From NCBI GenBank assembly GCA_013361335.1, contig JABFYH010000067.1, positions 1 to 50,933 on the forward strand: a DNA stretch of 50,933 nucleotides. Reading direction: 5' to 3'. Under the pieces are notes generated by a model that searched no databases, had not been told where the DNA came from, and saw nothing but the letters and a program-made list of their open reading frames with translations. Made by a program: the position numbers and the translations under genes. Origin of the DNA: Gemmatimonadaceae bacterium. Its GTDB lineage: Bacteria > Gemmatimonadota > Gemmatimonadetes > Gemmatimonadales > Gemmatimonadaceae. Shown here one piece after another: positions 44,487 to 50,933 of this stretch; position 1 is the first letter of the stretch; each line of letters begins with the position of its first letter.

Positions 44487-45941
44487 ATGCTGTCGTCCCC
44501 GCTGCCCTGTCGTTGGCTTGCGCTCGTCGTGGCCTTCGCCATCACGCCCGCCATGATGTCCGCCGCCGCCCAGGGTGTCGGCACCGAGGCCATGCGGGAT
44601 ACCCTCCGGCTGTCCGTCGACGACGCCGTCGCCATCGCCCTGCGCCAGAGCGACGAGGTCGGGGTCGCGGCGGCGCAGGTGGACGTCGCCGACGCGCAGT
44701 ACGGCGCGGCCCGCGCGAATGCGCTGCCGCAGCTCCGCCTGAACGGCGCGTACCTGCACACGTACGAGAGCGCACGCGGCCAGGCCGTCGGCGCTCAGTT
44801 CAATCAGCCGAACACCTATACCGCGAACGCGAATCTCTCGCAGACGCTCTTTCAGGGCGGCAAGCTTCTGTCGGCGGCGCGCGCGGCGAACGAGCTGCGG
44901 GACGCCGCCCGGTTCGACGAGCGCGAGGTGCGCGCCAACGTCACCCTGCTCGTGCAGCGGTCCTACTTGCAGGCGCTGTTCACCGATCGGATCGCCGAGC
45001 TGCAGCAGCGCAACCTCGCGTTGGCCACGAGTCGCGTCACCCAGGTGGAGCAGTTCGAGCGCGCCGGCCAGGCCGCGCATTACGACGTGCTGCGAGCCCG
45101 CGTGGAGCGGGCCAACATCGAGCCGCTCGCGATCCAGGCGCAGAGCGATCGGGAGATCGCCCGCCTCGAGCTCAAGCGCGTGCTCAACCTGCCCATCGGC
45201 CAGCCGCTCGCGCTCGTCAGCCACATCGACTCCGTGGCCGCCACCGCCATGCTCGCCGCGCTCGACGACACCGCGACCGCCACCGAGCGTGCCGCCGTCC
45301 GATCGGCCGAGCTCAACCTCGCCGCTCGGCAGCTCGGCGTGCGCGTCGCCCGGGCGGATTACCTTCCCACGCTCACCGCCTTCTATCAGTCGGGCTTCCA
45401 GGCCTTTCCCCCCCGGGGGCTGGGCTTTCCCACCTCTCGCGGCAACGTCGCCGAGGCCAATTGCCCGGTCGGATCCGCGCCCACGCTCCGGTGTCAAAAC
45501 GGTGGCTTCTTCTCCGACCAGCAGTTGGGCATCAACGTTTCCTTCCCATTGTTCGACGGCTTCCGCGTGAAGTCGAACGTCGATCTGGCGAAGGCCCAGA
45601 CCCGCCTCGCCGAGCTGGCGCTCCGGCAGCAGCGCGAGGCGGTGTCGTTGGACGTCGCCCGTGCCCGCGCCGAGCTGCGCCGGTCGCGAGCCGTCTTCCT
45701 GGCGCGCCAGCAGAACTCCGCCGAGGCGGAGGAGGCCTTCCGTCTGGCGACGCTGCGCTTCGCGCGCGGATTGAGCACGCAGCTCGAGGTGTCCGACGCC
45801 CAGCTGGCCCTGCTCACGGCGCAGAGCACCGAGGCCCGCGCCACGTACGACCTCTTTCTCGCTTCGGCGGACCTGGCGCGCGCGCTGGGCCGGCCGATCC
45901 CGCTTCCGTCCGCGGCCGGCGTGCCGCCGAACCCGCGATAG
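44487..45941 (+). CDS. TolC-family outer-membrane efflux protein
   Basis: This outer-membrane channel (484 aa) is for a tripartite efflux pump. It has a signal peptide (LALVVAFAITPAMMSAAAQG) and two OEP repeats with long coiled helices: VDDAVAIALRQSDEVGVAAA, then NPLQRxYLQ-like VTLLVQRSYLQALFTDRIAE in the first half; INVSFPLFDGFRVKSNVDLA and RFARGLSTQLEVSDAQLALL in the second. A Cys pair lies in the loop ANCPVGSAPTLRCQNGG, which may form a disulfide. It is the first gene of the pump operon. A run of eight C followed by five G in the middle does not disturb the frame. Confidence 0.92.
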   Translation: MLSSPLPCRWLALVVAFAITPAMMSAAAQGVGTEAMRDTLRLSVDDAVAIALRQSDEVGVAAAQVDVADAQYGAARANALPQLRLNGAYLHTYESARGQAVGAQFNQPNTYTANANLSQTLFQGGKLLSAARAANELRDAARFDEREVRANVTLLVQRSYLQALFTDRIAELQQRNLALATSRVTQVEQFERAGQAAHYDVLRARVERANIEPLAIQAQSDREIARLELKRVLNLPIGQPLALVSHIDSVAATAMLAALDDTATATERAAVRSAELNLAARQLGVRVARADYLPTLTAFYQSGFQAFPPRGLGFPTSRGNVAEANCPVGSAPTLRCQNGGFFSDQQLGINVSFPLFDGFRVKSNVDLAKAQTRLAELALRQQREAVSLDVARARAELRRSRAVFLARQQNSAEAEEAFRLATLRFARGLSTQLEVSDAQLALLTAQSTEARATYDLFLASADLARALGRPIPLPSAAGVPPNPR

Positions 45942-45951
45942 GCATCACGCC

Positions 45952-47142
45952 GTGACCCGAACCCCACACCGTCCCGGTTTCCACCGCGCGGCTCGCGCGG
46001 CGGCGCTCGCGCTGTCGTACGCTGCCGCCACCGCCTGCTCGGCCGACGCCAAGCGGTCTCCGGCTCCGAAGGGTGCCGTCACGGCGCACGGCGGCTCGGC
46101 GGCAGGAGTCGTCGGCCGCGCTGCCCCGTCCATCACGCTGTCGCCCTCCGACGTCGCCACCGTCACGGCGATGACGCTCGAGGACGGTGTCGCCCTCACC
46201 GGCGATCTCAACCCGATCGAGACGGTGGATGTTCGTGCGCGGCTCGAGGGCGATCTCGTCGGCGTGTACGTCCGCGAGGGCGAGCAGGTCGCCGCGGGCC
46301 AGCTCCTGGCGCGCTTCGAGGCGAGCGAACAGGAGAGCGGCCACGCGAGCGCCGAAGCGGACCGTGCGGCCGCGCAGTCCGACCTGGCGAACGCGGAATG
46401 GACCCTCGAGCAGAATGGGCAGCTTCTCAAGGCGGGCGCCATCGCCCAGCAGGTGTACAAGAACTCGCAGCAGGCGGTGGTGTCGGCGCGCGCGCGGCTC
46501 GCCGCGGCCAACGCACGCCTGAGCGCGATGGGCAATCAGGCCCGCGACACCCGCGTCGTGGCGCCGTCGAGCGGCGTCGTCAACAAGCGGATGGTGGAAT
46601 CCGGTGAGCACCTCGCCAAGAGCGCGTCCATGTTCACCATCGTGCGCAACGGCACCCTGGAGCTCGCGGCCGCCGTGCCGGCCCGTCAATCCACGGCACT
46701 CCGGACGGGTCAGGTGGTCCACTTCGTCGCCGACGGCCGCCGCTTCGACGGTCGTGTCGCCCGGGTGAGCCCGACGATCGATCCCGCGACCCGCGCCGTC
46801 ACCGTGTACGTGCAGGTGCCCAACCCCGGCGGCACGATCCGCGGCGGCACCTTCGCCACCGGCCGCGTCGTGAGCCGCACGCTGAACAACGTGCTCGGCG
46901 TGCCCACGGCGGCGCTGCGGCAGTCGCCGGAAGACGGCAAGCCGTTCGTCTACCGGATCGACGGCCGGACGATCAACACCGCGCCCGTGCAGCTCGGCGC
47001 GGTCGACGAGCGGCTCGGCGTCGCGCAGGTCACCGACGGGCTGCAGGCGGGCGAGCGCGTCATCGTCGGCAACGTCGGCACCCTCGGCCGCGGGATGCAG
47101 GTCACGATCGCCGGGCAGGAGCAGGCCGGCCGCCAGCAGTAG
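45952..47142 (+). CDS. RND efflux periplasmic adaptor (membrane fusion protein)
   Basis: This adaptor subunit (396 aa) links the inner-membrane pump and the TolC-like channel. A GTG start 10 bases after the previous stop gives a lipoprotein signal with Cys in AAATACSAD. The family parts are the barrel-sandwich halves (ETVDVRARLEGDLVGVYVRE and SSGVVNKRMVESGEHLAK), the helical hairpin between them (about residues 110-190, LANAEWTLEQNGQLLKAGA), the beta-barrel domain (GRVARVSPTIDPATRAVTVY) and the membrane-proximal domain (LQAGERVIVGNVGTLGRGMQ). Substrate cannot be inferred. Confidence 0.92.
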   Translation: MTRTPHRPGFHRAARAAALALSYAAATACSADAKRSPAPKGAVTAHGGSAAGVVGRAAPSITLSPSDVATVTAMTLEDGVALTGDLNPIETVDVRARLEGDLVGVYVREGEQVAAGQLLARFEASEQESGHASAEADRAAAQSDLANAEWTLEQNGQLLKAGAIAQQVYKNSQQAVVSARARLAAANARLSAMGNQARDTRVVAPSSGVVNKRMVESGEHLAKSASMFTIVRNGTLELAAAVPARQSTALRTGQVVHFVADGRRFDGRVARVSPTIDPATRAVTVYVQVPNPGGTIRGGTFATGRVVSRTLNNVLGVPTAALRQSPEDGKPFVYRIDGRTINTAPVQLGAVDERLGVAQVTDGLQAGERVIVGNVGTLGRGMQVTIAGQEQAGRQQ

Positions 47143-47178
47143 CGCGGCCGTCGGACCCTCGAATCGAAGACACGAGCG

Positions 47179-50100
47179 ATGTTCCTCTCAGACGTCTCCA
47201 TCAAGCGGCCCGTGTTTGCCACCATGATGATGGTGGCGCTCGTGGTGCTGGGCGTCGTCAGCTACGAGCGGCTGGCGATCGACGAATATCCCGACATCAC
47301 CTATCCGATCGTCATCGCGCAGACGACCTATCCCGGCGCGTCACCCGACGTGATGATGCGCGACGTCTCGAAGCCGATCGAGGAAGCGCTCAACACCGTC
47401 CAGGGGATCAAGGAGATCAGCTCCACCTCGCTCGAGGGGGTGTCCATCGTCCGTCTGCAGTTCAACCTCGGCGTCGACGTCGCCGCGGCGCAGCAGGACG
47501 TGCAGGCCAAGGTGGCGCGCATTCGCCGCACCCTGCCGCCGGATATCCAGGACCCGATCATCCAGCACTTCGACCCGAACGACTCGCCGATCATGGCGAT
47601 CGCCCTCACCTCGAAGGAGCGGCCGATCCGGGAGATCACCGACCTGGCGAACGAGGTGGTGCAGACCCGGCTCGAGTCGATCCCCGGCGTCGGTGGGGTG
47701 AACATCATCGGCGGCAACGCGCGCCAGATTCGCGTGCAGGTCGATCCGGCGGCGATGCGCGCCTACGGGCTCTCCCCCGCCCAGCTCACGGCCGCGCTGC
47801 AGCGGGAGAACCAGGAGGTGCCGGCGGGGCGCATCGAGGGGGGCGCCACGGAACGCCTCGTCCGCGTGACCGGCCGCATCGCGGACCCGAAGTCGTTCGC
47901 CGACATTCCGGTCACCGTCCGCTCCGGCACCCCGGTGCGGATCAGCGACGTCGCGATGGTGGTGGACGGCGCCGAGGACCGACGCACCGGCGCCGAGATC
48001 TTCACGGACACCACGAGCACGCCGGCGGTGTCGCTGGAAGTGCTCAAGATCTCCGGGTCGAACACCGTCGAGGTGGCGGACGCGGTGAAGGCGATGGTGG
48101 GCGAGCTCGAGAAGCAGCTCCCGCAGGACATCCGGATGACGATCATCCGCGACGACTCGCGCCGCATCCGCGAGTCGCTCGCCGACGTTCAGGTGTCGAT
48201 CGTGCTCGGTGCCGTGCTCACGATCATGATCATCTATCTGTTCCTGAACTCGTGGCGCTCCACGGTGATCACCGGGCTCACCCTGCCGATCTCGATCATC
48301 AGCGCCTTCTTCATCATGTGGGTGTTCAACTTCACCGTGAACACCATGACGCTGCTCGCCCTCTCGCTGGCGATCGGGCTGCTGATCGACGACGCCATCG
48401 TGGTGCGCGAGAACATCGTGCGCCACCTGGAGATGGGAAAGAGTCACGACGACGCGGCGCGCGAGGGCACGAGCGAGATCGGCCTCGCGGTGATGTCCAC
48501 CTCGTTCGCCGTCGTCGCGGTGTTCATCCCCGTCGCCTTCATGGGCGGGATCATCGGCAAGATCTTCTTCCAGTTCGGCGTCACCGTCGCCTTCGCCGTG
48601 CTCGTGTCGCTGTTCGTGAGCTTCACCCTCGACCCGATGCTCTCCAGCAAGTGGGCGGATCCGGAGGTGGAGCACACGGCCGGCGACAGCGAGTACATGG
48701 CGGAGCAGCGCCGGAAGGCGAATCCGGTCCGCCGGATCGCCTTCGCCTTCAACGACCGCTTCGAGCGCCTGGCCGATCACTATCCGAGCTGGCTCGAATG
48801 GGCCCTGGGCCATCGGCTCGTCGTGCTCGCCGCAGCGGCGGCCACCATCGTGCTCAGCTTCATCATCATCCCGCGCCTCGGGTTCACCTGGATGCCCGAC
48901 GTGAACGGGGACGAGTTCAGCGTGGGGTTCCGCACGCCGCCGGGCTCGCGGCTCGACTACACGCTCGACAAGGGGCGCGAGATCTCGGCCTTCCTGATGA
49001 AGCAGCCCGAGACCGACTTCACCTATCTCACCGTCGGCGGCGGGTTCCGTGGCACGCCCAACCAGGGCAACGTGTTCGTGGCGCTCAAGCACGGCCACCG
49101 GCGCTCGCTGTTCGACATCCAGGCCGACCTGCGTGGCAAGCTGCGCCAGATTCCCGGCATCCGCCCCACCATCGCCGGCCAATCGACGATCTTCAGTCGC
49201 GGGCAGCAGCCGATCATCGTCAACGTGCAGGGCCCGGAGGCGTCGCGGCTCAAGATCGCTGCGGCCCGCACGCTGGACGCCGTCAAGTCCGTCCCCGGCG
49301 TGGCGGAGCCCAACTCGAGCGAGGACGGCGACATCCCGCAGCTCGACGTGCGGGTCGACCGGCAGGAGGCGTGGCGCGCCGGGCTGGGCGTCGGCAGCGT
49401 GGCGTCCACCCTGCAGCCGCTGTTCAGCGGCCAACGCGCCACGACCTGGGAGGATCCGCAGGGCTTCTCGCACGACGTGGTCGTGGTCTTCCCGGACTCG
49501 CTTCGCACGTCGGCCGAGAACGTCTCGTCGCTCCCGGTGGCGAGCAGCTTCACCGACTCGCGCAACGGGCTTCCGTCGATGGTTCCCCTCTCGCAGGTCG
49601 CCGAGGTGCGCGCGGGCGTGGGGCCGCAGCAGATCGAGCGCCGCATGCTGGAGCAGCAGGTCCAGATTCGTGCCGGCGTCCTCCCCGGCTACGCGATGGG
49701 CGACGTCGCCACCGCAGTGCAGAAGGCGATCGAGTCGATCGGGCTGCCGCCGGGCTACCACGCCGTCTTCACCGGCGACGTGCAGAACCTGGAGGAGACG
49801 AAGGGCTACGTGCTGAGCGCGCTGCTGCTCGCCGTGGTGTTCATCTATCTCATCCTCGCGTCGCTGTTCGGCTCGTTCCTGCAGCCGCTCGCCATCATGA
49901 TCGCCCTGCCGCTGAGCTTCATCGGCGTGGCGCTGGCCCTGCTCGTCACGCGCGGCAACATGAACGTGATGACGATGATCGGGATCATCATGCTCATGGG
50001 GCTGGTGACGAAGAACGGCATCCTGCTGGTGGACTTCGCCAATCAGCTGCGCGCGAGCGGCCAGGCGCGGGGAGCGGCGCTGCTCTCGGCGGGTCGGATC

Positions 50101-50385
50101 CGGCTGCGGCCGATCATCATGACCACCGTCGCGATGATCTTCGGCATGATGCCGCTGGCGCTGGCCCTGGGCGCCGGTGCGGAGGCACGCGCCCCGATGG
50201 CCCGCGCGGTGATCGGAGGGCTGATCACCTCTACCCTGCTCACGCTGTTCGTCGTGCCGGTGATGTACACCTTCCTGGACGACCTCGGGAGCTGGGTCAG
50301 CGCACGGCTGGTCTCGGCGCCGCACGAGACGCGTGGCGATGGCGGTACCCACGCGCCGCTGCCGGAGCCCGCGGCGGGCGACTGA
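47179..50385 (+). CDS. RND-family inner-membrane efflux transporter (HAE1/AcrB-like)
   Basis: This proton-driven pump (1068 aa) has about twelve helices and two large periplasmic loops. The start MFLSDVSIKRPVFATMMMVA is typical. Helix 4 contains LSLAIGLLIDDAIVVRENIV with the two proton-relay Asp, and helix 10 contains IGIIMLMGLVTKNGILLVDF with the relay Lys. The porter-domain signatures YPGASPDVMMRDVSKPIEE and LPPDIQDPIIQHFDPNDSP are intact. The C-terminal tail is soluble and acidic. The sequence type is nearer to HAE1-like multidrug pumps of MdtB/AcrB class than to metal pumps (CusA), because the methionine set of CusA is not evident. Confidence 0.95.
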   Translation: MFLSDVSIKRPVFATMMMVALVVLGVVSYERLAIDEYPDITYPIVIAQTTYPGASPDVMMRDVSKPIEEALNTVQGIKEISSTSLEGVSIVRLQFNLGVDVAAAQQDVQAKVARIRRTLPPDIQDPIIQHFDPNDSPIMAIALTSKERPIREITDLANEVVQTRLESIPGVGGVNIIGGNARQIRVQVDPAAMRAYGLSPAQLTAALQRENQEVPAGRIEGGATERLVRVTGRIADPKSFADIPVTVRSGTPVRISDVAMVVDGAEDRRTGAEIFTDTTSTPAVSLEVLKISGSNTVEVADAVKAMVGELEKQLPQDIRMTIIRDDSRRIRESLADVQVSIVLGAVLTIMIIYLFLNSWRSTVITGLTLPISIISAFFIMWVFNFTVNTMTLLALSLAIGLLIDDAIVVRENIVRHLEMGKSHDDAAREGTSEIGLAVMSTSFAVVAVFIPVAFMGGIIGKIFFQFGVTVAFAVLVSLFVSFTLDPMLSSKWADPEVEHTAGDSEYMAEQRRKANPVRRIAFAFNDRFERLADHYPSWLEWALGHRLVVLAAAAATIVLSFIIIPRLGFTWMPDVNGDEFSVGFRTPPGSRLDYTLDKGREISAFLMKQPETDFTYLTVGGGFRGTPNQGNVFVALKHGHRRSLFDIQADLRGKLRQIPGIRPTIAGQSTIFSRGQQPIIVNVQGPEASRLKIAAARTLDAVKSVPGVAEPNSSEDGDIPQLDVRVDRQEAWRAGLGVGSVASTLQPLFSGQRATTWEDPQGFSHDVVVVFPDSLRTSAENVSSLPVASSFTDSRNGLPSMVPLSQVAEVRAGVGPQQIERRMLEQQVQIRAGVLPGYAMGDVATAVQKAIESIGLPPGYHAVFTGDVQNLEETKGYVLSALLLAVVFIYLILASLFGSFLQPLAIMIALPLSFIGVALALLVTRGNMNVMTMIGIIMLMGLVTKNGILLVDFANQLRASGQARGAALLSAGRIRLRPIIMTTVAMIFGMMPLALALGAGAEARAPMARAVIGGLITSTLLTLFVVPVMYTFLDDLGSWVSARLVSAPHETRGDGGTHAPLPEPAAGD

Positions 50386-50426
50386 ATGGTGCGCCGCACG
50401 GCGGCGCACGCGGGAACGCACGGCCC

Positions 50427-50459
50427 ATGCGCGGAATCTGCTTGACGGATTCCGCGCAT
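50427..50459. terminator. Perfect 12-bp hairpin after pump operon (terminator or operator)
   Basis: The arms ATGCGCGGAATC and GATTCCGCGCAT are perfect complements around a 9-base loop, starting about 40 bases past the RND stop. There is no T-run after the stem, so it is a weak fit to an intrinsic terminator. Its loop contains the TTGACG of a candidate promoter for the next gene, so it could be an operator. Confidence 0.6.
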
Positions 50460-50470
50460 TGCCTTACAAG
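50442..50470 (+). promoter_or_regulatory. Candidate housekeeping promoter for acidic protein gene
   Basis: TTGACG, a 17-base spacer and TACAAG lie in the only non-coding gap of this stretch, about 170 bases before the next ATG. The -35 sits in the loop of the 12-bp hairpin. A ribosome site (GGAGGCGG) just before the ATG supports a transcribed gene downstream. Confidence 0.5.
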
Positions 50471-50643
50471 GTCACTGTGCACGAGCGACGACGGGTGCGC
50501 AGGCCGGATCGCCCGATGGCGAAGGGCGGCGCCGCACTCTGGTGCCGGCGAAGGCACACGTCGTGCAGCGGCGGCGCGCGGACCGCGCCGCGACTGTCAG
50601 AAAGCACGCAGGTCCGACTGGCCTATCTCTTCAGGAGGCGGTA

Positions 50644-50933
50644 ATGCCGCGCGGTGACGAGTTGAACGAATCGCTACGCTTTTCAGATCGCGATGACGAC
50701 GGCGACGATCTCGGCTACGGTGGTGGCGGAGGCGGCGGGTCGGCGTCGTATGACGACGATGACGAGGAGGACGGCGGCTGGACCACCCACAAGGACGATA
50801 GCGACGACCTCTGGGACAGCACCGACGACTCCGATGACGACGAGGAGGAGGGACTCGGCACCCCCGTCGTGGACGGCGACGAGGAAGACGACGAGAGCCC
50901 GCTGGTGGTGGCGCGGGCGCCGCGCTCGGGGGG
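50644..50933 (+). CDS. Very acidic low-complexity protein (3' partial)
   Basis: This open frame runs off the window after 96 codons. A strong ribosome site (AGGAGGCGG) lies just before the ATG. The visible part is extremely rich in Asp and Glu with Gly runs (LGYGGGGGGG, then stretches such as YDDDDEEDGGWTTHKDD and DDSDDDEEEGLG), and becomes less acidic near the end (SPLVVARAPRSG). No domain is recognisable. It may be the disordered head of a larger protein whose folded part lies outside the window. The codon use is GC-rich like its neighbours. Confidence 0.6.
   Translation, partial: MPRGDELNESLRFSDRDDDGDDLGYGGGGGGGSASYDDDDEEDGGWTTHKDDSDDLWDSTDDSDDDEEEGLGTPVVDGDEEDDESPLVVARAPRSG

Overview
The window is very GC-rich and gene-dense, with both strands used in blocks. 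It reads as one bacterial chromosome segment. An adjacent SusC/SusD pair, several Tat-exported sugar oxidoreductases, many GTG starts and 4-base stop/start overlaps, an NfeD/flotillin pair and an ECF sigma/FecR-like pair together suggest a Gemmatimonadota-like soil heterotroph. That assignment is inference from gene content and style, not a taxonomic test. I saw no rRNA, tRNA, CRISPR array, transposase or integrase.

Region 1 (1-9629) is a purine-to-ureide degradation locus. Plus strand: xanthine dehydrogenase Mo subunit (5' truncated by the window edge), 2Fe-2S subunit, FAD subunit, allantoinase, allantoicase, OHCU decarboxylase and HIU hydrolase, mostly overlapping by a few bases. Converging on the minus strand: a guanine deaminase-like enzyme, an HpcH/HpaI-fold aldolase-like protein (DUF6986 type) and a membrane urate oxidase with a C-terminal cytochrome c domain (PuuD). 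Together they convert guanine/xanthine to ureidoglycolate plus urea. No classical ureidoglycolate lyase is visible, so the DUF6986 protein is the interesting unknown.

Region 2 (9735-17029) is a mixed envelope block: a His-rich NfeD-like protein with a flotillin, a FecR-like protein with an ECF sigma factor, a YceI protein behind a near-perfect palindrome, a cardiolipin-synthase-like PLD enzyme and two unrecognised proteins.

Region 3 (17045-26741) is a minus-strand operon in the order lacI-uxaC-exuT-uxuA-uxaA-uxaB-eda-kdgK. It covers hexuronate uptake and conversion through KDG and KDPG to pyruvate and glyceraldehyde-3-phosphate.

Region 4 (26819-39734) holds an outer-membrane and periplasmic sugar-handling set: a DUF6807 protein, a Tat-exported TIM-barrel isomerase/epimerase, a free-standing TonB plug-only protein, SusD and SusC, a LacC/LacA-like GMC dehydrogenase pair and two Tat-exported Gfo/Idh/MocA proteins. 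Three promoters (before lacI, susC and the Gfo/Idh pair) share the core TTAAACG in the -35/-10 spacer. This points to one LacI-type regulon joining uptake, a possible periplasmic oxidative deglycosylation step and uronate catabolism.

Region 5 (39781-50933) has glutamine synthetase, a CBS-pair protein, an inverted array of short repeats, a zinc-ribbon/TPR-like membrane protein, an HD-GYP response regulator, a stand-alone receiver protein, a TolC-MFP-RND tripartite efflux operon that may begin with a leaderless mRNA, a 12-bp perfect hairpin overlapping a candidate promoter, and the start of a very acidic protein cut by the window end.
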